A stretch of 64,000 nt of DNA. Origin: Hevea brasiliensis (lineage: Eukaryota; Streptophyta; Magnoliopsida; Malpighiales; Euphorbiaceae). The first letter of the stretch is position 1; each line of letters starts with the position of its first letter. Below the pieces are notes generated by a model that saw nothing but the letters and a program-made list of their open reading frames with translations, did no database searches and was not told the DNA's origin. Shown here piece after piece: positions 1 to 13,604 of this stretch. The translations under genes and the position numbers were made by a program. The stretch covers positions 6,080,016-6,144,015 of the forward strand of contig NC_079505.1 of the NCBI RefSeq assembly GCF_030052815.1. The letters run 5' to 3'.

Positions 1-125
1 CTGCTCCTAGTCTTAACCTCAACAGCAGGTTCCAATGATTGAACTCTACTGTCAGCATTCTCCCTTGTAGAACGCTTCACTGCAGGGACTTGCAGGTTCA
101 CACTGTCACCTTCAGCAATTTTTTG
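1..125 (-). other. Out-of-frame coding-like continuation of the VIM C-terminus, running off the window
   Basis: Just before the literal stop of the VIM gene the minus strand has a run of six A (about 115-120) between AGC and TTG. One extra A would move the reading into a frame that stays open from there to base 1. It reads [18 protein letters not shown] and then a Lys/Arg- and Glu-containing stretch ending near VEVKTRS. This composition resembles a basic nuclear C-terminal tail, while the literal frame ends only nine codons after the run. So the real gene may extend left of this window, with the break caused by a sequence error, a real 1-bp allele, or an unrecognised splice event. This is inference. 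Confidence 0.5.
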
Positions 126-3100
126 CTATCTTCTTTGGAAATTCCATTTCTATCCCCAACCATCTGTACAGAAATCTCATTCTTTCCCTCATCTTTGTCA
201 ACTGAGCTATCATCAAGATGAATTTTCCTCTTCTTGTTGGCCCTCTGGGGCTTGCAATTAACTTTAGGTTCCTCTGAACTGCCAACACCAGTTTTTTCAA
301 AACTATTTGCAACAGCTTCAATCTTTACAGGATTTTCCCCATGATCAATTTTATTCTGGTCAATGGCCATCTGAGGCTCAATAGTTTGAGCAGCAGTCTT
401 TCCAGAATCAGTCTCTCCAGCTTCAGCAGGAATCTCCTCGGAGCCAACCACCTCATCCTCAATTGATTCCTCTACATTATCCAAATTCTCTTCAGTCTGG
501 CGTTGCAGTGACTCAATCACAGCCATCAGTTCTCGGTTAACCTGTCAATAACAACCAAAAAATAATCCATGCTTCAATTTGCACACCATTTACGTGCTTA
601 AAGACAATGGAGCAGAAAAGTTAAAATACCATTTACTCATTTGATTCAATGCAGTTCTTAGATTTCAAGACTAATACTAGTTCTAGTTGCTTCTTGGCTT
701 AATCATAACATCATACTCTTGCAACAGCTGCAGCAAAGATGAGGTTGATTTCTGAATGAAAAAGGAGAGAGAAGCAGGAAGGGATAGAGGGGCCTTAATA
801 TGAAATACGGTTTTCAAGAGGCTTTACAGCCACAAAATTAGGTTTTTGAGCCAATGAGCCAAGGCCTTGGTATAACACGCCTGACTCATTAAAGCCAGTA
901 TTAAGGCCTCATCAATTTCAAGTTTTGATCAGATAGAAAACAAGGCACGCCTGCATACTGTAAGTCTGTAATGAGCAATTATATGTATCTATATCACACC
1001 TTAGGATCTTGAAGGAAATCAGAGATGTCTGTTGGACACTTTGGGCAATTCATGACATTCTTCTGTGCTCGTAGTGTTCGTCCACCTCTACTTCTCTCTC
1101 TCATAAGCGTCTTCCCAGTGAATGCACCTTCCAAGCATGACTTACAGAAGTTATGTGCACAGGGTGTTGTAATTGGTTGAGTCATCACTTGGCCACAGAT
1201 TTGACAACTGAACTCTGCAAACCAACACTCACCAAAGTGAATATAAAATGCATTACAAAGGAGCAAAAAGAAAAAATGCATGCATAAACACAATGAACAC
1301 GTTTATGTTGAAATCCACCACATATCAGTAAAACCACTGATGTTGATTTACCATGAATATCTACCAGCAAGCTTTTAAAAGGACAATTCAATCCTATTTC
1401 AAATTTGAGAAACTTAACTCAGCACAGAGAAAAATAATTTGAAAAGATTTCAAGTGCAGCAAACTTAAGACAAGTACAAAATTTTTATTGGCTGAAAGTG
1501 TCAAAACAGACAATGTAATGACTAATAAGTAATAACAAGGGAGAAGAAGGGAAAAAAATAATTAAAAAAGAATGCAAACCTTTTAGAAGCTTCTCCCTCA
1601 CATTTGTACTCTGTGCTTTCTTTATGGCTTTCTGTGACCTCTTCCTGTCCTCAGGATTTCCGGTATCAACCGGCTTTTGGCTAGGAGGTGGAGGTTTTTT
1701 CCACTTCCAGCGACCGTCTTCTTCCTAATAAATTAATTATGATGTGTGAGTTCCTTTCACAATAAAGTAACAAACATCAATGCATGAATTCCATCTGTGA
1801 TGGCATTTAACAAATTTATTCAAGACCAAATCATCACCATAAAAAGAAAACAGTTCCAAGAACAAAAAAATTTAAGCTTATGGGTCAAATCCACTCACAT
1901 CATAGTCCCATGATGGACTTTCCTTTCTCTCTGTTTTGTCAGTTGCCTTGGCCAGCTCTTTTACAACAGGCAAAGGCCTAGGTCGGTCCCCATGCTCATC
2001 ACTATAATTAAAGTTGGAAACATTAATTGAGAAATAGTACAATAAAGGAAACAAATCAACCAAATTGTCAAACACAAACCTTGTCCACGGTGCAGGTTCA
2101 TTGTCACATCTAACAAATAAGTACCGGCAGACCTTGTAACCCTAATATAGGAAAAACTGTCAATAAAATTTTCTACATTGAAAAGAACACGGAGAAAGAA
2201 AAATTTGTTGAGCAGCGATGTACTTACTTGAATTCCAACCTTACGCCAACATTTCTCTATTCTATAGACCCCATCATAGCGCACCCCACTCTCAGGGGCA
2301 TAAGAGGACCGCTTCTCCTTGTGGGATCTGCTCATTTCCAACAGCAAGTATAAAAAACATTGAAAAAAATAGAAATTTTAAAAGATAATGATAATAATAA
2401 TAATAAAGAAATGAAGCCAAGTATAAAACATTAAACCTAAATTATGCCATAAACAACATCACAGAATCATCATATTCTGCAGAAAGTGAAAACAAAAATA
2501 ATAATAATAACTATCATGTGTATTTCATATTGAAAACTTGTAATCACATGAGAACTGGGTTGTCCCATTCTTTAGAATTTCAACCCTCATTACAGGCAAA
2601 AACCAATATCAGCCAATACATTAAAAATGCTAAGTTTCTAGTGTATCCATTGGCAATAAGTACCTCCAATAACCTGTTTAAAAAAAGTGCTAGAGTTTCA
2701 TCAATTTTGGCCATAATTAACATCAGAAATGTGTAGTCAAATTCAACTAGATGCTGTCCGCACAACATCTTAAACTAAATATGATAAAACACCAGCACAT
2801 AACTACCAATTCCTAGCCCTGGCAAGCCACTTGCTAAATCATAGAACCAAGAAAATTAGCCTAGCATGAGAAATTGCAATTCCAATCTACAATAAGAATA
2901 GCATACTGGCATACTGCCATGGTTTACAGTCAAAAAACACATTTTATCATCGTATGTACTACAAGCCAAAATGCTGTGGGTTATATACTGCATAAGACCA
3001 AATAACATAAGAGAACTAAATGAACCATGAACAGGGCCGCTATCATGAATTGTTTTACACAGTTTGCAAAATCACACAAATTAACATTAAATGAGGAATT

Positions 3101-5795
3101 GAACTGAACATTAATAAGTTATGGTTGAAAAAAGATAAAAGAAATAATTTATTACAAATGGTTATTTTAAAAAATACTTATTTAGATATGAATAGGTTAT
3201 AATCCTAAATTATTACACAAAAATTGAAATTAAAAAAAAAAGTAATAGATGGTCTATATAAGAAAGTTAAAAGAAATATTTTTTTTTTAAATATTGTCAA
3301 GATCAAGTGTATAAAAAGTAATAATAATTTGAGTTTGAATCTTGCTCAAGCTACAAGTTCTTGCACCTCCTTGAGTTTGAATAGTATTATACCATTATTA
3401 ACTTGCCACATGCTGCTTATCTTTTTGGCCTGGACACCTTCTCCCAAAGGCCAATAGCTATTATTTTTCAGGTTGCAAAACAATAGCGGTCAAGACCAAC
3501 ATATATAGAAAATTTTACTCCCCGTCTAATTATCTGAAAACTCGAGATAAAACAAATAGCAATGGTCTAGATTGCTCATGGACACTCAAATAACTAAAAC
3601 ACAATAGATATACACATAAACACAAAGGAATCATGAATACTGCAAGTTACCTCACAACTCTGACAGGATAGCCATTTTTGCAACTCACTCTAAGAGCTTC
3701 ATTAAATTTCTCAAACTTTTGGTCAAAGGATTGATCCTTGTTAGTTCGTTTGTTTCCGCTGAGATCTCTGCCACCACTGCCATCCACACCCATAAAAAGA
3801 CTTCAAGATGAGAAAATTAAATTATAAACATAGAATGATAGTTGATAAAATACTAACTGTAGATTAACCATGTTCTGGTCATGCACCGTAGATTATCCTT
3901 ATTAATGCAACGGAACATGTAAAGTGACAGAAATTTATACTAGAGGGGTGTGAAGGACAAAAGAATATACAAATAACTAAATTTAGAGGAAGAAACAGCG
4001 AGTTAAAATTCCTCCATGGTGGCAACAGCCCACAATCAATGATGGATAAAACTAATAGATTTACCTAATTCAATGAATAAAACAACTGTAAAAAAAGTAA
4101 CAAAGGAAGCAGGAAATTGATGAAGTTAAAATTTGTTAATTGTGAAGCGATCTTGAAACAAACCTTCCAGTATAGAGGAACCATTCCCCATGATCTTCAT
4201 CATCTACGTAGCCTCCAGAAAGTGCCACAGACTGTGCACCATAGTTTGCTTGCCCAGCAATACCAGCGACATGGGGAAGGTGTACACCCCACTGCCTACA
4301 TTCCAATCTATCTTCCCAACACTCCCCAACCAAGACACCTTGATTTCTCTCAGGGTCATTTTCAGCTGGGATAGGCCCAAAATGATCTGGTGGCACAGTG
4401 ACAAATATCTTCCCACTGCAAGCATTGGACTTACCAGCCCTCTGTGCCCGTTCTGTAGTAAATGCCTTGTCTGGCCTGTTCTGATTATGTACAAAATGGA
4501 AAACCTTCGGGAGCCCTCCAGCAACAATTGTTTTTGACAACTTTGCCATACGAATGGCAGACACAAGGCTAGAATTAATACGTGGCTGACTGGCCATTTT
4601 TGAGGGAATTGGGCTCCTACATTTTGCACAGGTGAGCTTCCCTTGTCCAATCCATTTCTGGAAGCATTTGAGGCAGAAATTATGCCCACATGGTGTCTGA
4701 AACAAAACAATAGTTACCAATTCAGTTCATTGGTTACCACATGCATCCCTAGCCTTTCATGAAGCACATAATTTCCTAAACAATTTCCTAATCAGAGTTC
4801 CATTCACAGCATACAGAACCTGAAGAAAATAATCCAAGAAATGCCATAATTGGAACAAAGACTAATGAGTCCAACATCCTGTTTTAACATCTCTAATAGA
4901 TATTAATGAATAACAAAAAGATTGAAAATGAGAATAAAGGTGGTAAATGAAGCGCCCCAAAAAAAAAAAAGTTCTTTCAATCTCAAGCACCAAAGGGACA
5001 TTAATTGTTAAAAATAATATAATTTGCAACAAAGGCAGCCAATTATTGTCAAAGATACATACCAATTTAAACCTCATCAATAAATTCTAACCCATTAGAT
5101 TGGATATACTATTATTAGCAGTGAACAGCTGAAACATATATACATAAATCTATAAAACCTAGATTTCAACTATCCGAGCTTAGAACAAATAAAATCACTA
5201 ATACCCACAGGAACAATCATAGTAATGACCTTAAATATAAAAACAAAAATAAAAGGCAGACACCAAACAGGAGCAGAGCAAGCACAAACACACACCCATC
5301 TGCAGAAATGAAATAAAAAAAACAAAGTAAAATAAGAAAACTCACAGTAACAGGTCTTTCGGGCAACTGCATACAAAAAGAACACTTAAAACTCTCATCA
5401 AGAATATTCAACACATCACTCTCACTCTCCTTCTCTTTCCCCTTCTCTTTCTTCTTCAGATCTTCCTCCTCCACCTTCCCACTTAACAATTCCTGCCGCT
5501 TCCTCGCCTTCTCCTTCTCAGTAAGAGTCACATCTGCCTCAATATCCCTTATAGCGGCCAACAACTCACTTCCACTGCCGGCAACAGCAGCTGCAGGGGC
5601 AGTGGGTTCACCCGAGCAGTCCGGACACTCCCATTGGAGAGTGGAGGCCAGAGTTTCCGGCGGGGAAGAAAGACAAATCACGTGCCAGGGAGTGGCGCAC
5701 GTGGAGCAACTGAGAGTTTCTTCAGTAGCTGGCTTCGCCTTGCAGCGCATGCAGAAGCCATCTCCATCGCAGGGGAGCTGAATAACGTGCGCCAT
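98..5795 (-). CDS. VIM1/ORTH-like: VIM/ORTHRUS-type E3 ubiquitin ligase (PHD-RING-SRA-RING), nine exons
   Basis: Reading the minus strand with GT/AG borders, the exons are 5795-5346, 4696-4164, 3776-3651, 2327-2228, 2141-2080, 2001-1899, 1724-1580, 1214-1000 and 541-98 (2178 bp, 725 residues); all phases join without a break. Seen: an N-terminal PHD finger (about residues 15-60, Cys-rich, HVIC core); a Lys/Glu-rich linker; RING 1 (about 136-180, split between exons 1 and 2, CSFC...CGHNFCLKC...CAKC); an SRA/YDG domain over exons 2-6 (includes GPIPAENDP and [18 protein letters not shown]); RING 2 in exon 8 (CQIC...CAHNFCKSC...CPKC); and a long acidic C-terminal tail. Family knowledge: VIM proteins bind hemimethylated CG DNA through SRA, ubiquitinate histone H3, and support MET1 maintenance methylation in the nucleus. 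The tail is longer than in Arabidopsis VIM1 (about 645 aa). The literal frame ends at 98-100, but see the entry at 1..125. Domain identity is very secure; the 3' end is not. Confidence 0.93.
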
Positions 5796-7020
5796 GTGAT
5801 GTGCGCAGGATAAGCAAAAGGCCTAGATCTATGACTAAGATAGGGAGAGAGGCGGGCAATTGAAAAGGAGACAGGCGGGTCAAGGAAAGAAATTGAATTA
5901 ATTTGAAAATTTGACGTTGTACGTGTGAAATGACCACACTGTCCTTGTCTTCTATTGCTTATTTTTAAGATTCTTAAATTATTTATTTTGTAAATATATT
6001 AATGAATTAAATATATTTGTATAATTAGCATTTTAAATTATCTTTTTAATAATATTATTTTTCCGATTCTTAAATTATTTATTATGTAAAATATTAAATG
6101 AATTAAATACATGTGTATAATTAGCATCATTATTTAATATTTTAAAAAATTTTACCTTATATATGTTTATTATGAAATATTAAATTTTAATTTTAAATTA
6201 AATTTAGTATATTTCAATTATTAAAATTTTAAAATAGTTAAATTATTTTTTAATAATATTTAAAAAACATTTTTTAAACATAATTGAATCACAAGATTAA
6301 TAAGCTCCAAGTATATAATTCGCGGTTTATTTAATATTACTGTTAAAGTTATTGTGAAGAAAAATATTTATTTGAATATTTTAGTTAAAAAATATAAAAA
6401 AAATTTAATTAAAAATTAATTTTATATGTTTAATTCATAAAAATAATAAAATAAGCTTTTCCAAACTTTTTTTTCAACTAAGATAAGATATAAGAAATAT
6501 TCTTGCATTATTATATTATTAGTTAATATAGTTTCCAAATATTATGGATTATATTAATATAGTTTTTATGGTTAAATATTTTTTTACTCAATGTAATTAT
6601 TTATAATAAAATTATATCAATTGAATAATAATTTATTATCACATTAAATCTATATTTAGTTATATATATTTTAGTAAATATTTTAATTATGCATACTTTT
6701 TAATTTGAAATTAAAATTAAAATAAAATAATTTATGAAATTATAAAAATAAAATAAAATTAATTTGGAAGAAAAAAAGAGCATGGAGGGAAAAAAAAAAC
6801 TAAGATTGTTTTCCACCTTTTTTTTTTTACCCAATTTGGGTGAAAAATAAATTGCTCCAAGTGTTCTTTGAACATTTTGCACACATGTGCTCACAAATTT
6901 TTTCCTTTCTCCTTTTTCCTTATTATATAATATGGGAATTTGACTCTTTATTTTTCTTTCTTCTAACAAAATAAGGAAATTAACTTTTTTTTCTTTATCC
7001 TCATTGCAAAATAAGCTTTC
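5796..7020. other. AT-rich region upstream of the VIM gene, no gene seen
   Basis: This is the 5' flank of the minus-strand VIM gene. The first ~140 bases are GC-balanced and probably hold the 5' UTR and core promoter. Beyond that it is extremely AT-rich, with poly-A and poly-T runs. It contains an imperfect tandem duplication (separate entry). No open frame resembles a protein. Confidence 0.6.
5967..6140. repeat. Imperfect tandem duplication, about 98-bp period
   Basis: The stretch beginning GATTCTTAAATTATTTATT (about 5969) recurs at about 6065 with small changes. Both copies continue through ATGAATTAAATA and GTATAATTAGCAT. Two copies are visible. Confidence 0.7.
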
Positions 7021-7034
7021 AGTAATAATAAAAA

Positions 7035-7940
7035 TCTTAGAATAGGAAATGAAATGATAAATTTTTATTTATGTTTGGTTCATTATGAAATCGAAATCAA
7101 ATTTCTTTTCAAGCTATTTGATTTACATATATAAACTTCAAAATAGGAATTAAACTTATTTTGTATTTAATAAAAATTATTTTAAAATTATTTTTTTATA
7201 TTTTTATATTTTTACTTTTTAATTTTAATTATTATAAGAGAATATAAAAATAATATTTTTTTTATATTGAATTAGTTATAATTATAATTTTTCTATTTTA
7301 TTTAATTGTAAGTAAAAATAAAAATAATATATTTTATTCTTTTACTTTAAATAATTAAAGTTAATTATATTCAAAATTTTTACTTTAATCGATTATATGA
7401 AAATATAAAAATTATATTTTTACTGTGTTTCATTCTAGTTAGGTATAATTAATTATAATTATAATGTTTAATTTTAATTATTTTATATGAAAAATATAAA
7501 AATAATTGTTTTATATTTTAATTATTGTTATATTTATTTATTTTTTTATTTTAATTAGTAAGATTATTTTAATTATTATTATAATTATTATATTTATAAT
7601 TATTTAGTTATTATAATTATATTAATTTTTATAATTTTTAATTAATTATTTGAAATATAAAAATATAATTTTATATTTTTATTTTAATTAATAATATAAA
7701 AATATAAAAATTGAAACATCCTAATAAATACATTGATAAAATTGAGCATTTAGCCTTTAACAAGATAATCATTTCCATTCTTGTATTTTGATTCTCAAGT
7801 TGAAAAGGGGAATGGTGATTTCCTTAATTGTGAGAATCGGATTCCCTAATTTGTGAGAGTGGGAATGAAAAAAACGAGTTTTCAAACACGAACAAAGAGA
7901 ATCATTTCTATTCATTTCCATTATTGGGTCAATTTTTATA
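7035..7940. repeat. Possible MITE-like inverted-repeat element
   Basis: The left side (GGAAATGAAATGATAAATTT, then a TTTGGTTC motif near 7074) is loosely matched in reverse complement by the right side near 7890-7935 (GGAAATGAATAGAAATGATT). The interior is almost pure A/T with many TTATAATTAT words. Inverted-repeat identity is weak and I found no convincing target duplication, so this is a guess about an old element. Confidence 0.3.
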
Positions 7941-8391
7941 GAACCAAATGGGTTCTTATTATCTTAGATAACACATTTTTCAATTAACATATTGACGTGG
8001 CATACAACAAAAGAGAAAAAAGGAAAATAATCTAAATACTCTCAAATTAGCCCTTTCTTCATTCAAGTCTCCTTCTTCTCTTTATGTCTTCTTGCTCTCT
8101 ACTCATTGCCCCCCTTTTTTTATTTCTTTGCTAACTACATCATACTGCTGAAAGATGTGGATAATGATTTAAGATCGAGTGCACAACAAAGTAAGAGAGC
8201 ATAAAGAGGAGGTGGAGACCCTAAGTGCAAAAGCATGAGAGTGAAATGGATATGAAAAAAGAGAGAGCCCAACAGTGATTTAGTGAACATAAAAGATTTT
8301 CTAATCTCCTGGTTATAACACCAAAAAAAAAAAAAGAAATGAAAAACCTAAATTCCCCTAAATTATCTACCATCATTCCCATGTACTGCCC

Positions 8392-8394
<3 letters not shown>

Positions 8395-8433
<39 letters not shown>
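8395..8433. repeat. (CT)n microsatellite
   Basis: An uninterrupted run of CT dinucleotides, about 18 repeats, followed by CATCC, lies in a gene-less region. It should be polymorphic. Confidence 0.95.
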
Positions 8434-8436
<3 letters not shown>

Positions 8437-10205
8437 CTCTTTATGTTAAAGCCTTTCTCTGCTATTTATTTATTTATTTTGTCTCTCTCACCCTTTTCTT
8501 CTTTGCAAATCCACTTTGTTTATGTTTGTCTTTGACTCTCTTCACCTCTTCTCTCTTTCACCATTATTACTAGCATCTTCAATCTAGTTGGCTCAATATA
8601 ATGGAGAAAAGGGACTAGAAATAATGGAGAGGGATAAAGAAGGCTCATGAGACTTAGATATCTTTAATCACAAATCAAAACGACGAGTGAGTATGATTAA
8701 AACAACATAGAAGATATAGAGGGTAGTGAGCTTCAATCATAAATCAAATTTACAAATTACAAAATTATAAATTAATGCAATAAAAATATCTATAATTTGC
8801 AAATTGCAAAATGACATATCAAGACCTCAATTAAGATAACAAAATCTAATGGCATGTCAATTTACAAACTCTAATGGCAAAAAGAAAACCCACAATGAGC
8901 ATTAACATCCACCCAAACAAAATCGATACCCTTACTTGTAATTACCATTGAACCCATGATGATGGTGATTATTGCCCATTTGCATTCCCAATTGACCATT
9001 TCCTATGGACAATCCCTTGCAAAATTAAAAGTTGATTACAGAGACTCGATCTAGTTCTTAAGCACATTAGGCAAGCGAAAAATAAAAGGTAGTTGCAAGC
9101 CAAGCCCGCCCATGAATCTTTTGTGATTTTCAATAAGAAACCTCTCCTTAACCGTCTCAGTCAAATATACATTTCATGAACTATACCTATCAAGTCGAGT
9201 CATTAACTTGAAAGGTGCAACATTGGCAGTTGGGCATTGATTAATATAGAAGATACTCTGGTTGCATGCCTTTTAAGGCCCAACACAGGTGACCTCAATG
9301 TAATCACAATAGCGTGTTCCAAAGCCATCAAAGGTCAAGTTGAGATGGCAAAGGGCTGTGCCAATGCAGGGGCCAAGATGATTAATTTTTCGATAAGTCA
9401 AGATGTTTGTCCCATAAGGACAAAAGACAATGTTATGGGATAGGTTGACAAAAAGAAATGAGCACCCTAAGCATCAATCTTATATGGTGCAAAGGAGGGG
9501 AAGGTGACCAATGGGAAGAAGGAGAGTTTCCGATTGAAGGAGAAATGGGGGTGTGCAGAGGGGAGTGGGGATGATTGGAGAAATAAGGGGAGAGGTGGGG
9601 AAGAATGGATTTTAAAGAAATAAAAAAAAAAAAAGGGGGAATGGGTTGAAAATTGTGATCCAATATTGGGTAAATGAGGCCATGAGGGGAGAGGTGAGGA
9701 AAAAAGGGGAAGACACAAAGAAAAGACATTGAGTGGGTGGAGAAGAAAAGGAAAAATGAGAAAGAGCATGTTATTTTTATTTAAGAATAGAAAAGTAATT
9801 TCAAATTTGTTTTAAAAAAGGTTATATTATTTTTATAAATGAGAAATCCATTATAATAAGTTAGAAGTGTTTTTATATTCACTAAATTAATATTAAGGGT
9901 TTATGTCACAAATTAAAGTTAGAGTTTTATGTTACGTGCCTTAAGTTCAAAGATGTTGGATAAAATTTACCATATGGATTGCAAATCTAAAAGTAGGTTT
10001 AGTAATTTTGTGGAAAATAATGACATTAGTTAAACAACAAGAATAATTAAACTTTAACATCAAATTAGTTTAGGTCAATTATATAAATTCTTTTTTTTTT
10101 TTGCCATCCAGTTATGTAATAACATTAATTAAAATTATCCTAAAATTTAAATAGTCTATTCACTAATTTAATAGTGGAAATGGCTAATTGATTGTGCAGT
10201 TTCTA
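8434..10205. other. Gene-less stretch, no function recognised
   Basis: Mixed-composition DNA. A 68-codon plus-strand frame (9237-9443) has no recognisable domain. A short minus-strand stretch near 8936-9003 reads as a Gly/Asn/Met/His-rich peptide (GMQMGNNHHHHGFNGNYK, then a stop). It could be a relic of the C-terminus of some Gly-rich protein, but no upstream coding sequence joins to it. A purine-rich block lies at about 9480-9770. Confidence 0.4.
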
Positions 10206-10211
10206 ATTTAC

Positions 10212-10632
10212 AAAAAAAAAAGTGAAAAATGCAATTTTGTACTCTGCACGCCCTTTCGATGCAAGGAAGGATTGAAGAAAATTTCGCAATAAATCGAGGA
10301 TTGAACTATCGTGTTGTTAGCAAATCAAAAGAAAAGTAACTAAGGCCATTAAGTGTGTTGACGTTGCATTCTAATGTCAGTATCACATCATCATGATATG
10401 CTTACATCTACATGCCACATCAGCCAACGTACTGACACCATCGAGTCATGCCATACGTAGTGCTAATGTCAGCATGCCACATCAGTGCACTTAATGGCGT
10501 TAACCGCTGAATCCCCAAAGTGTTAACGGCGCGATAGTTCAATTATCGATTTATCATAAAACTTTCTTCAATTATTGAATTGAAAAAAGACGAAAGTATA
10601 AGATACTAAATTGTACTTTCCAAAAAAAAAAG
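10212..10632. mobile_element. Foldback/MITE-like element, about 420 bp
   Basis: The two ends are long imperfect inverted repeats. The left arm (GCAATTTTGTAC ... GATTGAAGAAAATTTCGCAA ... ATTGAACTATCG) matches the reverse complement of the right arm (CGATAGTTCAATTATCGATT ... TCTTCAATTATTG ... AAATTGTACTTTC). The centre holds repeated GCCACATCAG words. It is non-coding. A related unit lies at 56441-56921. The layout resembles Mutator-type foldback MITEs, but the superfamily is inferred and no target duplication was identified. Confidence 0.65.
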
Positions 10633-10639
10633 ATAAAAA

Positions 10640-12865
10640 TCCTCTAATTTGTTTAACACTTCAATAATAAATGTATGCTCTTCTACTAAATCAGTTCTTA
10701 TGGTTTATATTTTATCAAAAAACCTTTAATAGAATTTAACAATGTGTTTGGATGAAATGTATGGAGATTTTTTAAAATAAAATAAGATAAAGTAATAAAA
10801 CATCGTATTAAAACCACCTGATCCACCAATTTAGTAGGTTGAACAAGTGAGGGTTTTTAGAGGTTTTGAACCTCCAAAAACCTTACATTCACAAAAAAGG
10901 ATAAATTTAATAGTTATCTTGAACTTTAGGAGTTGTAACAGAATTTTCCTTAAACTTACAAATGTAACATGTAACCCCTTAAATTTTGAAATATTGTATA
11001 ATAAAATTCTTTCAACTCTTAATAGCTGATTTATAAATTCTAAAGTGGCAATGATATGGGCAATTTTATCTTCTTTATATAACAGTGGCAAATTCTACTA
11101 TGATTTATATCACAGATTAACTATGAAAGAATCTCAATTGTACGAGATAATAAACCACTAGATATATAGCAGCTGATTAGAGGGTCTTTACCTTCAAAAA
11201 ATAATAGTAATTATCCATGTTATCGTCACTCTAAATTGTCTACATCAATATGTTATTTATAAACTGACCAGTGAGGGTTAAAAGAATTTTATTATATAAA
11301 ATTTTAAAATTTAAGGAGTTTTATATTACATTTTAAGGTTTAGAGAAATTTTTGTTAAAAAAAAAACCCTTAAAATTCAAGGAGAACTCTTTAAATTTAT
11401 CTCTTTAAAAACACATTCCTCCAAAACAAATATAATAATTTAAAACTTATACCTTACCTCTAAAAATTTCCTCCAAACTATAATGGGCATTCAATGTTAC
11501 AATAGTATAACACTTCAACGCACTCTTCTCCTTCCTTTTTTCATTCATTATCTTGTTCCATCCAATCAAACTCATGTTGGATAAAAAGAAGAGGAAAATT
11601 CCAAATTAATTGCTAATCCAAAATGCTAATTTTATTTTTATTAAAAATTCAAAATTTTGATTTTTTTTAATCTTTGATAAAGAAATCTGCTTGATTATGT
11701 TGATATGTTCTGTTGATTCTTTAGTAATTAATAAACTGAATAGAAATATTTTTTATTCGATTTGATTTGATTAAATTATTTTAATCGATTTGATTTTATT
11801 GCTCAAAACTGTTTAATTTTTTGATTTAAAATTGAAATGACCAATTGCACATCCTAATTAGAACTATAATCATTGATTAAACTAACTCAACTGTGACTCA
11901 TGACTAAAAATGACTACATTCTTAATTATAAAAAAATAAAATATAAAAAAATTAAAAAAAAAACAAAAAACACATATATAATACATTAGAGTGTGTATAT
12001 ATATAAAGAGCTTGGCAAAATTGACATGTGAAACACTTATTTTTTATTTTTTATATAATAAGAATTAATTTATTATATTAAATATTATCTTTGATTTAAA
12101 TATTTTTAAGTTTCAATCGCTAAAATCTTATCTGAAGCATAAAAATAATAATTATCAATAATTCTTTTTATTATATTTTTTAAGAACTTTAAAATTGTAA
12201 TTTCAGACATTATAAAGTTTCGCTCATCATATATCACTAAAATTAATTATTTTGATTAGATTAGAAAACGGTGAATTATTTTATAAAAATCATATTAATA
12301 CGTATAAACAATTATTTATAAAATTTAAAAATTATTTTTAAAAAATATTTTTTATAATTAAAATATAGAAATTTTAATAATGATATTTTAAAAAATCATC
12401 ATCGTTGCATATGTAATTTTTTTCCACTTTGTTTATCATTTTATTTGCTATACATCAAATAATTAAAAAAATTCTATTAATCAACATATTTATTTATTAT
12501 TACTTGAAATAAAGTTATAATTAATTAAAAATTTTATCATTAATATAATTTTATAATTTGATTATGAAAATATAAAATATAAATATATATATTAATTTAT
12601 ATTACTAAAATAAAATAATAAATAATTCAGATAATTATAACTTAATGTTGAGGTATATTAAATTTCATGGACTAAATCATTTCTCAGAAAAAAGGCCAAG
12701 ATTTACATATGATTTTAGTATACCTCAGATACTAACTTATAATTTACCATATTATAATAATATTAAGATTCAACCAAATCCCAATTAAACATATAGTCAT
12801 GATCTTGTTTGAATTTAAAATCTGACTAAAGTTCCATGGGTCCAAAATGAAACTAGATCATTTTC
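10640..12865. other. AT-rich gene-less stretch
   Basis: Long AT-rich DNA with poly-A/poly-T runs and TATA-type microsatellite fragments. Short open frames here (for example near 10831-11091) have no recognisable domain and atypical composition. I see no gene, RNA or complete element. Confidence 0.6.
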
Positions 12866-12869
12866 TATC

Positions 12870-13604
12870 TCTTTTTAAATCGAATTGAAAATGGGCAAGG
12901 GGGTGCAAAACAACAAAGTGCTATTAAATATCCCAATAATTTCTTTCTCTAGTTCTAAAGAGAGAATTTTTCTTTCTTTTCTCTTAGAAAGTCTTGGACT
13001 TGCTGAGCCCTCCATTACCTTTTGCAAGCTTCTCATGCCCCTTTTGGGAAGGGGAAGCTATTTTTTCTCCTGACCCAGCTGTGGGTTCCTCTTCCCACCC
13101 TAGATTGGGTTGTAAATAAGATCAGAAAGGCATGAAAAGGGGTTGTGTTTTTGGTGTCAATAAAGGCGGATATGTAGGCATTTATTCATGGGATGGTATC
13201 TCAGGGAACGTTTATGATATCTTTGCATAGGTATCTAGTCTCTCATGGCTATAAGAGATTGAAAGGCTTCAAACCCCTACCATCTCCTCCTGGTTCTCTG
13301 GTTTTCCATAGTCCTATTGATTCTTGGTTGGTCTTTTGAAGATCTGGGTTGATGCCTTGTGTGGGGGGATTTGCTGTTTTTTCACCTTGCATGGCTTTGA
13401 TGAGAGAGGCACCCCTTGTTGTGCGATCGTTGAATGGTTTCTCGTCTCTCTTAACTCTAAAAGGTTGATGTGCAACAAGGTTGAAGCTTAAATTTTGCCA
13501 GATCTGTCTTCTTCAAGTTGGGTACCTGACTAGCCCTTGCTGTGGGCTTTTTTTTTAGCTAGTAATCATAATCGGGTATCATTTCATGTATTGAGCTAGG
13601 TCAT
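12870..13604. other. GC-richer non-coding island next to the LINE relic
   Basis: This stretch is clearly less AT-rich than either neighbour. It contains many stop codons in all plus-strand frames, and TTG/CTT-rich text resembling a transcribed untranslated region. It abuts the reverse-transcriptase relic directly. It could be a scrambled part of the same retroelement, another LINE tail, or an old processed insert. I could not identify a coding frame. Confidence 0.4.

Noticed and set aside
9237..9443. 68-codon frame with Ala/Lys-rich content
   Set aside because: No recognisable domain, no splice partner and no related neighbouring coding sequence; kept only as a remark.
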